A stretch of 64,000 bases of DNA from the NCBI GenBank assembly GCA_035041965.1, contig JAPYMA010000658.1:1-64000 (forward strand). The letters run 5' to 3'. Each line of letters begins with the position of its first letter. Within the stretch, counting starts at the first letter, position 1. The DNA comes from Anisakis pegreffii. Lineage: Eukaryota; Nematoda; Chromadorea; Rhabditida; Anisakidae. Under the pieces are notes generated by a model. That model made no database searches and had not been told where the DNA came from. It worked only from the letters and a program-made list of their open reading frames with translations. Shown in pieces: positions 1 through 12,482 of this stretch. The position numbers and the translations under genes were made by a program.

Positions 1-1440
1 ATAACTATAGAAATTCGACTTCGATGTATTCCAGCTCACCGTCTTCTCAGCTTTGCCCGGAAACATATCATCATTTATACATCGTTCGATTGAGCAGAAT
101 ATCTGCTTTCTAACACTGAAATGCAGGCTTGAAAATTTCCAGTCTTCGAGGAGATATAGGGATTTCTGTCATCCTAATTAATGAAAATTTGAGTCTGATG
201 ATGTATTCAAGCTCACTGTCTTCTCAGCTTTGCCCGGAAACATATCATTATTTATACACCGTTCGATCTAGCAGAATCTCGCCTTTCTAAGACTGAAATG
301 CCGGCTTGAAAATTTCCAGTTCACGAGGAGATATAGGGATTTTTGTGATCCTAATTAATGAAAATTTGAGTTTGATGATGTATTCAAGCTCACTGTCTTC
401 TCAGCTTTGCCCGGAAACATATCACCATTTATACACCGTTCGATTGAGCAGAATCTCTTCTTTCCAACACTGAAATGCCGGCTTGAAAATTCCCACCTTT
501 CGAGGAGATATATTAATTTTTGTGATGCCATTCGGTTAAAGACATTCAAGCCTACCGTACCCTCAGCTTTGACCAGTAACATATCAATTTCTTCACACCA
601 ATCGATCAAGCTGAATCTCTGGATAAAGAAAATCATATATTTTGTCGAGCGATTTTGCTTAGTTGAGGAGATCTAGCTATTTTTTTAAAGCTATCTTATC
701 TAGCGCTGAGTCGCTCATTCACACTCCCGTATGATCACTATAGATCAATAGAGGCTGTACATAACTATAGAAATTCGACTTCGATGTATTCGAGCTCACC
801 GTCTTCTCAGCTTTGCCCGGAAACATATCATCATTTATACATCGTTCGATCGAGCAGAATCTCTTCTTTCTAACACTGAAATGCCGGTTTGAAAATTCCC
901 ACCTTTCGAGGAGATATATTAATTTTTGTGATGCCATTCGGTTAAAGACATTCAAGCCTACCGTACCCTCAGCTTTGACCAGTAACATATCAATTTCTTC
1001 ACACCAATCGATCAAGCTGAATCTCTGGATAAAGAAAATCATATATTTTGTCGAGCGATTTTGCTTAGTTGAGGAGATCTAGCTATTTTTTTAAAGCTAT
1101 CTTATCTAGCGCTGAGTCGCTCATTCACACTCCCGTATGATCACTATAGATCAATAGAGGCTGTACATAACTATAGAAATTCGACTTCGATGTATTCGAG
1201 CTCACCGTCTTCTCAGCTTTGCCCGGAAACATATCATCATTTATACATCGTTCGATTGAGCAGAATATCTACTTTCTAACACTGAAATGCAGGCTTGAAA
1301 ATTTCCAGTCTTCGAGGAGATATAGGGATTTTTGTGATCCTAATTAATGAAAATTTGAGTTTGATGATGTATTCAAGCTCACTGTCTTCTCAGCTTTGCC
1401 CGGAAACATATCATCATTTATACATCGTTCGACGATCACC
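1..1440 (-). repeat. Satellite-like tandem array, dispersed family copy A
   Basis: The core TGCCCGGAAACATATCA recurs near 54, 231, 408, 814, 1220 and 1397, so the spacings are about 177, 177, 406, 406 and 177 bp. The 406-bp unit contains a diverged second subunit (core TTTGACCAGTAACATATCA near 570). Open frames inside it on both strands repeat with the same period, so they are products of the repeat and not genes. Read on the minus strand, the array matches the arrays at 16.4-17.3 kb and 50.8-51.6 kb. The left edge is cut by the window. Confidence 0.9.
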
Positions 1441-1502
1441 ACGCCTATTTCTTACATTTCGTTATCAATGATACTGCTCCTGTTGTTTATTTTATTCCTT
1501 CA

Positions 1503-1526
1503 AATTGAATTGAATTGAATTGAATA
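1503..1526. repeat. Short TTGAA microsatellite
   Basis: Four to five tandem copies of a TTGAA/ATTGA pentamer lie just after the satellite array. Confidence 0.8.
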
Positions 1527-1645
1527 TCTGTGTATATATAGTTTGCCATGTAGTATGATGCATAGACAACGTTCGTATATGTATTTTATGATGTTATTCA
1601 TATTCCGCATAATGCGCGCTCGCATTATTTTATCACGTTGATAAA

Positions 1646-1679
1646 GGTTTAATTACCCGTTTAATTACCCAAGTTTGAG
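1646..1679 (+). other. Genomic SL1 spliced-leader sequence with partial duplication
   Basis: Positions 1659-1679 match 21 of the 22 bases of the canonical nematode SL1 leader, lacking only the first G. Directly upstream, 1646-1658 repeats the first 13 bases of the leader (GGTTTAATTACCC). The base after the leader's final GAG begins TGTTCAAC and not the GT donor that follows the leader exon in an SL RNA gene. This is therefore not an SL RNA gene. It looks like the 5' end of a reverse-transcribed, trans-spliced mRNA. A remnant of a mobile element that targets SL1 genes (NeSL type) is an alternative. Confidence 0.75.
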
Positions 1680-2014
1680 TGTTCAACAAAGAAAAACTAA
1701 CAATCCACTATATCGAAGGCAACAAGTGGTCGTCGACACTCTTACAGTTGAACCTGACAGTAGCGGCTGACGAACGCAGCAAAAAGACTATCGCGTGGCA
1801 TTATATCAGGAGAGCAGAGCAAGCAAATATCGACTGTACAAAGAGATTGTTTAAAATTACCAACCCGGACCCAGTCACACAACATCAGTGCAAAATATTT
1901 CTGGACAATTTGGAAGTATTAATAGACGTGTTAATAAAGAGCGATTTAGTGGCTCATTATAGAGGGATTATAGAATTGCGACGTAGAAAACAAGTTAATC
2001 ACGAAAATGTTTGA
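1679..2014 (+). pseudogene. SL1-tagged open frame, likely retrocopy fragment
   Basis: An uninterrupted frame of about 111 codons begins inside the last base of the SL1 sequence and ends at TGA 2012-2014. It has no ATG; the frame is closed upstream by a TGA formed inside the leader itself. The translated product is basic and lysine/arginine-rich at its end (IIELRRRKQ) with a leucine/isoleucine-rich centre. I do not recognise the family. An intron-free frame fused to a leader fits a retrocopied mRNA fragment, possibly joined at an internal acceptor. No clear poly(A) tail or target-site duplication was seen. Whether it is expressed is unknown. Confidence 0.5.
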
Positions 2015-2460
2015 GGGAACGCCGCTAGTTCCGCGCGATGCATGATTAGAAACGAGGTAGCAATATTAATTAATCTTGCGAGTGGGTTTGTTACGAGAGA
2101 ACATGAAAGTTGACAGCTTCATAAGCCAGTACCAGTACCATTTGATTGTCCATACTCACCTGACGAACGTTATATTTCTTCGCTGACAATCGTTACGACA
2201 GCTTTTGACAGCTAATCAAATTCATTTGATTACCTGGCATATGAAGCTTCAAACTTGCGTCATTTAATAGGATTTAGGTAGCAAACATTGCTTCTCATTT
2301 ATTTGCCATGCGAATCATGAAACTGCGTTGCTTGGTTACCACTTGCTTTCACATCTTGTACGGTTCAATTATTGAAGATTTGAAGATCTATTCGTGAATT
2401 TGCTAGTCGCTCTGAATTCTTGAACATGAATTTTAAGAATGTTCCATCTTAATGTATGAA

Positions 2461-2468
2461 TTGTTCAG
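2461..2468 (+). other. Probable trans-splice acceptor of HAP-1
   Basis: TTGTTCAG ends 12 bases before the HAP-1 start codon at 2481. This is the short leader distance typical of nematode SL trans-splicing and supports that start. Confidence 0.55.
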
Positions 2469-2480
2469 AAAACCTCAAAA

Positions 2481-5400
2481 ATGATAAGGATCTCATTCGG
2501 TCGGTACCTGTCAATAAGCATCATTGCAATGCTCACAGTAGCGTTGGCTGCTGACAAACTGATTATGGTACAAGTGGTAAGTTCAGACGTTTAGACAAGA
2601 GATATGATAAAGTTCGCTGTGAGAATCAAGACATAGTATACATCACTGTCATGATGAGATTGCCTCATCGCCATATTCAATAATCCTAACAGTTTGATGA
2701 ATAATTGATCGACGAAGATCATTTATATAGAATGCTCATGAACTGTGTTCAATCAGCATCATATTCATGATCGACTGAAACGAGCTCGAATTGAGAATTT
2801 TCCTCATTTTAGAAAATCTTAAACTTAAAAGGAGGTGCCACGATTTTGAGATGCCGCAATTATTCACGTGATGGAATGAGGTGCAGCAACGGATATAGTT
2901 GCTCATTATTCATAGGATTCCGGTATTCTGACGTTTTTTAACATAGGACGGAGAGAATCTTATGTATGTTGAACAATACCAAAAAAATTCTGATGTATTC
3001 ATAAGAACTGAAGGTGATTATTGGTGTAGAAGTGGTATGAGAGCAAAGAGGTGACGTCAGTTGGTGAAAAGAATTTTCAGATTTGGCGACATGGCGATCG
3101 AACGCCCGCAAAAACTTTCAAGTCTGATCCTTATCAAGAGGATGCTTGGCCACTGGGCTGGGGACAGCTGACTCCAGTGAGCATTACACTGAACTGATCA
3201 CAAGCTTTTAACTTCATGAAGTTACTCAGAAATGAACGTTCGAAAAGGCATCAAAAAATTTTTTCTTCATTTCTTAGAAAATACTGAAATACAGCTAAAA
3301 GATTGATGAAATGCCTATTTTAAAGTACGATGAAATTCATAAATGCTACTTGAAAGCAGCCAACTCTCCGAGAATTGTCTCATTCAGATAGGCATGGAGC
3401 AAATGATGGAGCTTGGTGACCTCCTTTACAATGAGTACGTCGTGAAGAATAAATTTCTGAACACATCGTATAAATTCAATGAGGTTGGTCATTATTTACA
3501 ACGGCAGAGCAGCTCTGCATTCAAAAATCATAGGGAAATAGGTTTTGTTGAGGCGATAATCTGCAGCCAGAATGACTTATTTTCAGCACTGATCAATCAA
3601 CTCAACGTACAAAAGTGTTCCCCAGAAATTCTTCAACATCTCGATCAGTCTCCGTTTGACGTAAAACTCAACTGAACTTCCACCTCAATTCTCACTTCAT
3701 CTCAAAATTGATCGAATCGCCGTCAATATCACCAAATTTCAGATGTACGTCCGAACAACAGACGTGAATCGAACCTATATCAGCGCATATTCGAACTTAA
3801 TCGGCATGTACTACAATCGCACACAGTCTATTCCCAATGTTAACTTCCCAAGCAATCCCAGATGGCCCGGTTTATTCGTACCTTTTCCGGTACATGCAAC
3901 TGTTGATTATGCTCACGATTATGTGAGTAACAGGCTCAGTTGATTGCATTTTTTTCATTTGAAGCATTTGTTCCGCAATGATCAGTCATACCGAGTGTGT
4001 GTATGTGATCTGAACTATGCCTTACTGATCTCCAAAATCTATAACTCGATGAAGTTTCAGGTTGGCAATCCGAGAGCTTACTGTCCCCGGCGTGAATGGC
4101 TATGGAGCAAAACAAAAGAGACTCCTGAATTCAGAAAGCTGGAGAATGAAAATGATGTTCGTATGTCATACCTTAATTACTATTGATCTCAAAAAAAGAG
4201 TTAGCAAATTCATGTGATCGTCGTCACAACTCAAGCAATCCGAAATTCCTCATCGAAAATGCGCATATCTCTCACAATCGCTGAAACTGCTTGCACGCTG
4301 AACATTTGTGATCAGCTTCAACAAGTGCTCAGGATAGTATTTTTGCATTGAGAGTCAGCAATTTTTCAGCAATTCATGAAAGAACTTACCACTGTCACAG
4401 GCGACAATATAACACTGGATAGGTTTTGGTATCTTCGTGACACGCTTTATATTGAGGTCAGTGTTCATTTCCGATGCTTTTTTGTCTTCGTTTTCTTCTT
4501 TTGCAACCTTAACTTGCCATCCAAATGTTCGCTTTTCAGTAGTCATTTGAGCATATTATAATCAGTTTTAAAACTGTTACTCAATAAAATTTCATTGACA
4601 ACACTCTTGAAAATAGAGTATTGCTGAGAGATATTCTAGCTTTTTACTCGCACATTTGCTCAAACGACTTAATCTATGGCTCTGTCACAGAGAGCAATTT
4701 TCTGTAACGATATTAGCATGTATTATGATGGTGGTTGTGATATAATCAAACAATTAAGCAAGACTTATGCTGTTAATATAACTACGCTGATGATGACATA
4801 AATAATCATGCCGATAATGTGCTCAAAACTAATGTCGTGATTTTAGAGATTGTACAATAAAACACAGCGAATAATTGATGAAACGGCATATCAACGAATT
4901 GATGAAATTATGGATCTATTGGTAGACTATGGAAATGGTCTTGGTGAGACAGCCGATCCCATGTTGACATCCCTTGTGTACCTCATGCCTTTTTAAAGAG
5001 TCTCCCTTATCTACTCAACTAATTTCATGTCAGTCAGATAAATGGACTCAAGAAGCAGATAAGGTTTCAGATCTAACACCAGTGGACAATATCAATTTTC
5101 GAGTGGAAGTTCCAAAGGTTCGAGGTGGAAGCATTCTGTGGGCAATCATCGATAACTTCGATTTGAAGGTCTTTAATCGTAATTTTGATACTCAATTGGT
5201 TCTCATAAATCTGTTTATCATTGACTTCGGTCGAAGGCTTTCGAGATGCGATAGGAATATAGTGTTATGTTGTTCTTTAAGATGTTTCTGCAATTTGCAT
5301 ATGTAAAAATTTCAGCTGTTCTGCTACGAGCAAGCCAATCAAGACAAACCGCAATGCAACTGGATGAAGCATCTGCGATACTACGCATATTCCGCGGTGA

Positions 5401-7539
5401 GTTCGATCCAGCAAGGGATTGTCGGTTCGTAGGATTGTCAATTGATCTCACATTGATCTTTTCACTACTCTACATTTTTAAGTGGTCAACTCGATCTCTA
5501 ATTCGAGTTTAAAGATATCCTGTTTGCACACGAATCTATCAGCTAATAGGTTTGAATAATCGAAAATTTGATGTTTTATGATTCCACATACGGCTGCAAG
5601 TTGCCTGGTAATCTTCAAAATGCATTAAAAAAGCGTGCGATAGGCACTTTCCTCAAAATTTTATGGTTTTCATCGCTGGTGGATAATATTCAGTATTGTG
5701 GAATGACAATCATCTCATTCATAAAACCTCATTAGAGTACTGAGATGGGGTTGTCCGTTCCACCACGACAGATATATTTTGAAGGAAGTGAGTGATTAGG
5801 TTAGTGTTAGTTCCACATCAATAATTTCTTTTGATGACTGACATCAATGCGTTTACTTCAACAGTTAGGCTGAATAGATGTTTTCGAGTTTTCTGTTAAC
5901 GTTGTCCATCCCTGATTAATGACATGGTTGTCACTCTAATTGAAAGATTGAGCTTATCATCAGAATGTTTGCTCAGAGTGTTATTCTATGCATAATGGCC
6001 GTTTTCAAGCGAATACTTTTCAGCATGACACTACACTGTTGGCGCTGATGTCAACGCTTGGTGTAAAACATACACTGCTGCAACATGGTCATCCCGACTA
6101 TTCGGCATGTCTATCATTTGAGCTATGGCAAACCGACAGTGGTCCAGCATTACGAGTAAGTTATGAATTCATTTGACACCGATACCGGTTAGCAGTAACC
6201 AGTCACCTCAGGGGCGCTTCTCTGGGTAATTTCTGAGGGGGATAATTTTGTGATATTCAATGAATGATAAGTACTAGCTCTGATCACTTGAATTAGGAGA
6301 GACTCGTATATTTTATGGGGCATTTGCGAGCGAAAATGTCGTTTGTATGGCAACAGAATTTGGATCACGTGTTAAATAACTGCTAAGATTAGATGCAATT
6401 TCGTTTCTACAGCAATATGCAGGCGGCTCTGGCTGTCAGTATCCATTGAGTCCAGCGATTCGGACTGCATACAGTACCGTTAAAGAATAATCCCTTATAA
6501 TTTGAACGAATTTCAGGTGCTCTATCTTAAGAATTCCACAACTCAATTCAGAGTGGCCACAACGACAATAAATGGTTTGTTTTTGCGATGTTCTCTTGGC
6601 TATCCTATGACAATCATCTCCTTTCATCACTTGAACGTTGAGAAAAAAATCCATGGGAGAATCTGTGATATTTCAATCAAATGCATCTGATTTCAAAGTG
6701 GAACGAATTGATGCAAGCGATGTTAAGCCGAATGCATATAAGAAGTCATAATTAGAGTTGTTATTCAAATCTTACTGTAATTATCTCGTGTACGTTACCC
6801 AGTTGAATGAAGTTTCTTTCTTATGATCGATGCTATCTTTTGTTACACTAGTTCATCCTCTATGTGATCAGTGACAGATCAGAATTGTACATTCACGAGG
6901 TTTTCATCCTAAGAACCACTTGATTATCAGTTACATTCAGCTATCCATAAGCTGCTGTCATTATAGGATGTGAGCATATCAAGGCAGAGAAGTGTAACTA
7001 TACGATTTTCCGCGACTACGCCAAAGAATTCTACCCGGGTGCAGACAAATCTGCGGTAACGAACATTTCATAGATTTGCCACGGTTTCCTTTTCCTCTCT
7101 GGGTGTATGTTGAAGCTTCAATTGCACATTCGGATTGCCGTTGATGTATTGACAGCGCACTTCTCTTGATATGGCTGAGCGCACTGACTTGATTGGAAAG
7201 ATAAATTTTCTCTAGTATCAAAATCAATCACAATTGTCTTAGACTTTCGAAAGTGTATCTGAGTATCAGGAAGCGATCAAGGTCATTTTTGAACTTTCAA
7301 GCAATTTTTGATGACGACACCAAAGTCACACCAAGATACCATGTGAATGTTAAGTGGAATTCTTCTAAGTGATATATCTCAAATGGTTTCTCTCATGTTG
7401 TATATTTAAGCTTTGCCAAGACACGAGATCAGCGAAAACGAACATGTGGGAATTTGCAAACTCCTCAGCTGAAACATTAGCTGACGTCAAAGCAGAACTT
7501 CTCCCAGGTTCGTTTCCAGGAACATCAACACTTGCATAG
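2481..7539 (+). CDS. Histidine acid phosphatase, paralogue HAP-1
   Basis: Phosphomonoesterase of the histidine acid phosphatase family, expected to enter the secretory pathway. Exons: 2481-2576, 3081-3176, 3388-3483, 3743-3922, 4061-4156, 4370-4456, 4847-4943, 5071-5168, 5316-5396, 6024-6155, 6517-6574, 6967-7055, 7411-7539. They join to 444 codons plus a TAG stop. Residues 1-24 form a signal peptide ending near TVALA. RHGDRTP is at 35-41 (nucleophile His36), the phosphate-binding Arg in [11 protein letters not shown] is at 100, and the HD proton-donor motif is at 310-311, so the active site is intact. Length is normal for the family. Introns 3 and 5 use weak donors (GTTGGT, GTTCGT) that are shared with HAP-2. 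The C-terminus is uncertain: splicing at 7507 to an exon at 7630-7754 would replace the tail with one carrying a hydrophobic helix. The C. elegans relative pho-1 is an intestinal acid phosphatase; intestinal expression here is only inference. Confidence 0.93.
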
Positions 7540-7629
7540 AGTATCGAATAGCAGTGGGATCCTTTGCAATTAATGAGGTAATATAAAGGTATGAAGAATA
7601 TTGTGTTCGTATAGAATGAGTTGCTCTAG

Positions 7630-7754
7630 TTGTTTTGAAGTTGTTCGAGTGGCTGCTTGGCATGTTGCTCTACTCTATCATTTTCATTAACTGCATAGAA
7701 GTTCTTTTTAAATGCAGTACTGTGAATTTCTTGAACTATCTTCAGACAAAATAG
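7630..7754 (+). CDS. Possible alternative last exon of HAP-1 (membrane tail)
   Basis: If exon 13 ends at 7507 (donor GTTCGT, phase 1), the acceptor TTGCTCTAG ending at 7629 opens a frame of about 41 codons to TAG 7752-7754. It contains a hydrophobic run (LFEWLLGMLLYSIIFI) that could be a transmembrane helix. Its paralogue HAP-3 ends in a real membrane helix, which makes this plausible. The simpler alternative is the TAG at 7537-7539 within exon 13. Confidence 0.3.
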
Positions 7755-10700
7755 ATTACCTCCTACAGATTCCGCAATTTTTGAACAGCCATACATCCTG
7801 AAATACAGTAGCTCACAATCAATTCAAAGGAACTTTTAATGTTTTGACACTCAAAACGACAGTATTGAAAATTAACATCACTAAAGCATTCGCTTCATTT
7901 TAAATCGTCAGTAAGTTTGCATTTTGATGTTAGAGTCTGCTATGATGAATTTGTTTCAGTTTTGGTGTTCACTACGATGGGTTTGATGAATATAAGGTGA
8001 AGAAATGAGTCAGACTCAAATATAATGCACTCAATCAACATACACATACAACAAATTCAACTTCCAAGGAATATACCTCCAACTCTGTGATCAGCCAGGC
8101 ATCACATGATTTGTTTTTGTCACATTTCGGAGTTTTCGAATAAATGATTATTCTATTGAGCTTTTGAGTTTTTCTCTTTATGTATCTGTGAAAGTTTTCA
8201 TTCCATACTGTAGATCGGCGTTGATCACTTGGCGCAAACTTAATGGAACTTTGTGCTGATTTAATGAAGGAAGGCGGCGGGCGGTAAATTGAAAAGAATC
8301 GCATTGTTTGATCAAATCTTTATTAGTTGCTTTATTAGTCTGCGATTAATGCCTAAATGTTTTAATGCATGCCAACATTTGGATAATAAAGAGCGACGAA
8401 CTTGGGCAGTCCATGTTATATTGAATATTTTCCATGCACATCACTAAATTTCAATGAAAAGCAAACGAACTATTTATATTGCTGTTGTTGTTGAAAGTAA
8501 AATGAGAATGTGGTGAGTGAACTGTAGTATATTTTAGTTCTGATAACGCATAATGTTTTATGTGGAAGACACTTGAAAGGCGGAACTGATGAATCACTAA
8601 AATTATGATCTTTATTCATGGTTTTGTTGAGCAAAGAAATTCTATCTTGACGTTCAAATTTATCACGATAACATTTATTGGAAATAAGTACAGTGATATC
8701 AGCGTATTCAGCCATAAATTGCTCCTCCATCAAACGCAATCATGATGTGAATATCACTAGTTCAAGTCAATAACCATCTTGATAACGACATCTAGAGTGA
8801 AACATTTTCAGTGTTGTGTGGTCCCATAACACAATCCTAATGAATTTCGCTGTTCGCATAGAAACTACACGATTTTCACTTATCAAATACTTTGATTCAG
8901 AAACTGCACGTCATTGTAAAATCAACGATGCACTATGTTCACAAAGGAGATTGTAGTTTCTTGAAAAATGAGCGCTTACGCCAATTAATTAACAGATATA
9001 CAGATCGAATAGACGCTTATTTGCTCAGGACATAGCAGCAACCTGATATAATCATGAATTGAGATGTTTTTTGGTGTTCGTCAGTTTCAATAAAGAACGC
9101 AAACATGTGACGGGAAGTATCTCGTTAGCGAAATGCGAGTTCAGACAATTTTCACCTGATTTCTACAGGTGATTTTGAACCGGGTGATCGGGTGATTGTA
9201 CACAGATCGAACACAATTCGCTTATTTTGTCTGATTGCAAATCGAGACGAACATTTCGATGATGAGATTGACGTGACGAACACTCGGCACTCGTGTTTGT
9301 CATGAAACAGATGATCATGAACAATTCATCGCAATATTGAATATTAATGAGCCAAAAAAAAGTTCTCCTATCGAACTATTATAAATCTTCCATTTTCCAG
9401 CCTTCATCAATTCAACGCTTAACTGGCCCTCACGGCAACCTTCTCGGATTCATGAATGCATTATTGTTCATTTTGATTTCCTTCTTTTCATGTGTTCCTT
9501 TTCCCGTTCAGAATTCCCAATCTCAATATTAGTTTCAAATATCCAAATATCAGTTTCAATTTCTCGTATTCGTGCGTGTTTTTTGACGCGTTCAAAATCA
9601 CGATTACCGCATAAAATCGACCGCTTGCGATCACTTGCGAATCTCTCTCCACACAACCTGATATAATCATGAATTGAGATGTTTTTTTGGTGTTGCTCTC
9701 GGAACGAAAGCAGTTGTACTCATGCAAAAACGTTTCTGTATGCCCTGATGAGTGCCGCACAGGCAATTTGGCAAGCAGATATCGGCACGTCTTAGCGATT
9801 ATGTGCAACGGGTGGAGAGGAGAACAAATTGTGAATGTCATTATGAAATGCTTATTGGAAAAAACAGGAGGATTTGATTCGGGAAGTGGAAGGGAATTGG
9901 AAAGTTGGGACAGAATAAATAGCACTGAATAATTTTTCACGCTCTCAAATGTTTACTCTAACTCTGAACATGTCATTTTCGCACTAAACACACAAATTTG
10001 CACCAGGAATGAAAAATGAAAATCTATGGAACAGAAAAGATTCACAGAGTAGTTGCGTAATGAGCCTTAATCCACATCGGAGCATAATCTTGATGATATC
10101 CGATTAAAGAGGCACTTATTTTAATCTCCCACATATAGAACGGAAATTTCGGTGAGCGCAGCATCATTAAATATGTCATTATACTTTCGGTGAACGAATG
10201 ATACTTAATATTATGAACGAACTGCTGATTTTCGGAGTGCTGATTTTTAAGTTTTCGGAATTCTTTTTTGTATCATCAAAACATTTTTTCGATGATTTGA
10301 TAATTTTTCGAAAATTTTGATCACTTCGTTCGATCGATGCATCGGTTCAAATTTCGGTTCAGATTCTTTCATTACTGTTCAATTATGGCTTAAAAATGCC
10401 TTGTGACAGAGTGTTAAATATTTTTGTTTGTTTTCCTAAAAGATAATGCTTATCGGTCTCGATTATCCATGGTTCAATGCATTGCTGACTGAGTTTAAGT
10501 TAGGTAGCATTTTTGTTGATAAAAAATGTTTGATAAGATTTTTGATAGAAATTAAGCTGATGCGCTTCCAAGTAAACAATTCTGATTGTGAATGTAATCT
10601 TATTTGAGCATTCCATATGTGATTCGATAGAATTATCGACAGATTTTAGCAAAGCATCCAGTTGATATTGAAACCAGGAGCTTTTTAGCTCAATGGTTAT

Positions 10701-12450
10701 TGGATTGCTCACTCTAGCTGACCGCTTTCCACCATGCGATGCAGGACTCAGACCTTATTGAGTTGAGAAGCTGTGCTTGATGCCAACACATTTTTTGTTG
10801 GTAGAAAATATTCCGTTCTATGTTTTGGTTAATGATATTTTTGTTTACTGCTGCAAATTTCACGAACAGCATCAAAATGAAATTTCAATCAATTCATTGG
10901 GTCGTCACACAAACGAATGAATAAAAGCAATATATGGAAACAATGAATCGTATTGAATATTTTAAGATCAACTGAACAATTTGGATGCTTGACGTGATCA
11001 GTTTTCACGATTTACAATCACTTTTTGTGCTGTAAAAGTTGAATGCACAGCGAAAATAAATGATGCAAAGACAAATTATTTGAAGCGCTATCAATCTGAG
11101 AATTTTTTGCACTTGATTATCGCCATCGAAGTAACCTTCTCTCAAACATCAACAATGAAAACATTTCCATTAAAAAATTGCACGTCTCTTTGCTTACTGT
11201 AGTGCACGTCCTCTCAGCTATCTAAATGTGACCTTCTTGCGTGATTTGTGATCTTAGCAAACATTAGCATCGCCTCTCATTACATCTCGACTTATCAGTA
11301 AGGCAACATTGATCAACATTACTTCTCCTACAATGAATAGCTAATGTCAGACCCGTTTAAGCCCCGTTTTAGGATGTGTAACTCTTGGAATTGTTCTCCA
11401 TTGAGTCACTCGGAGCATTCCTACAGCCGTATCATGAGTTAATCGGTTCTGTTAGGAATTCTATCAAAATCAAATAAAAAGTCATTGTTGTCCTTTCGGT
11501 ATCAAAAACTCAATAGTAATCATTTTAATGGTGCAATATCCTTTCAATGAACTGTTTCCATACGTGTTATCAGTTTACTGCTTTTATCAAAGACGTACCA
11601 TCAAGCATAGGTGGTAATAATTTAGCTTCTAATCGTATGCGATAAACTGGCAGTGCTGTCATTGTTGATCCTTCATATTCGCCTTGACAATTGATGATCA
11701 TACGGCTAAACGACAAGGTGTAACGCTTATTTGTCTGAAAAGCACGTAGAAGCCTTTTGTGCTCTTGCGCTGAGCGCGATCCATCATTCTGATAAGAACA
11801 GAAGCTTTTACAGTTTTATGAGATCATAAAGTTGAGTGCATATGAAGCCTTACAAAATTTCACTTATCATTTCAAAACATAACTTTCCGCATGCAATGCA
11901 CCAAACCTTGTGATATCTACTTAAGTTTCATTCGATTGATTGTTTCAGACATTCGAAAATTTTACGACTTCTAAACGATTCAGTCAAATGAACTTTTTTG
12001 GTATCATTTATTTACTTGCAAGAAAAATAAACCCATTAATGCTCATTTGTACTTTAGTAAGCAGTTATCAATGAGTCGTTAGCAACCACCGTAAAATTGG
12101 TGACGCTTCTTAGTGAGTTTCTTGAGAGGAACCAAATAAATTGATAGGCTATCACCTAAGCAGTGCTCATTTGTCCATGATCACGCTGTGAACGTCATGT
12201 TTCTTCGCTGAAAATTTCCTTGACTTATCGCGAAATCAAGCGAAGTGCTAGGTTATGGTTTTTTAAGCAATGTTCCATAAATCTTGTTATTGGCCTAATG
12301 TAGGCCGTAGGCAGCACACAGTGAGACTCACTATTAACTGCGGTGTTTTGATGGTCACAACCAACAGCTCGACATCATCGAATTCCGATATCTGAATTAT
12401 TCGATCGACTCGAAACTTTGAACGACCATCTTCCCCCTCAATCTCGAAGT
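7755..12450. other. Intergenic region between HAP-1 and HAP-2
   Basis: No exon chain with splice sites or recognisable protein similarity was found on either strand. The longest frames (up to 150 codons, near 9488-9940) overlap open frames on the opposite strand and show no family features. The only structured items are a 37-39-bp direct repeat (9041-9077 and 9656-9694) and scattered short AT-rich tracts. Confidence 0.6.
9041..9694. repeat. Pair of 37-39-bp direct repeats about 615 bp apart
   Basis: ACCTGATATAATCATG and the next 22 or so bases (through GAGATGTTTTTTGGTGTT) occur at 9041-9077 and again at 9656-9694. The copies differ only in the length of the T run. The intervening DNA is not visibly duplicated. 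Confidence 0.8.
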
Positions 12451-12451
12451 T

Positions 12452-12466
12452 TTTTTTTTGTTTTAG
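12452..12466 (+). other. Probable trans-splice acceptor of HAP-2
   Basis: A T-rich tract ending in TTTTAG closes 16 bases before the HAP-2 ATG at 12483. This is a strong SL acceptor context and supports the chosen start. Confidence 0.6.
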
Positions 12467-12482
12467 AATACTCGGATTAATA

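Noticed and set aside
355..1082. Paired open frames of 89-107 codons on both strands
   Set aside because: They repeat with the 406-bp satellite period and have no splice or start context; they are by-products of the tandem repeat.
1646..1679. SL1 RNA gene
   Set aside because: The leader is not followed by a GT donor, and no Sm site or SL RNA body follows.
9488..9940. 150-codon minus-strand frame
   Set aside because: It is overlapped by an open plus-strand frame, shows no family motif, and contains one of the 37-bp direct repeats.
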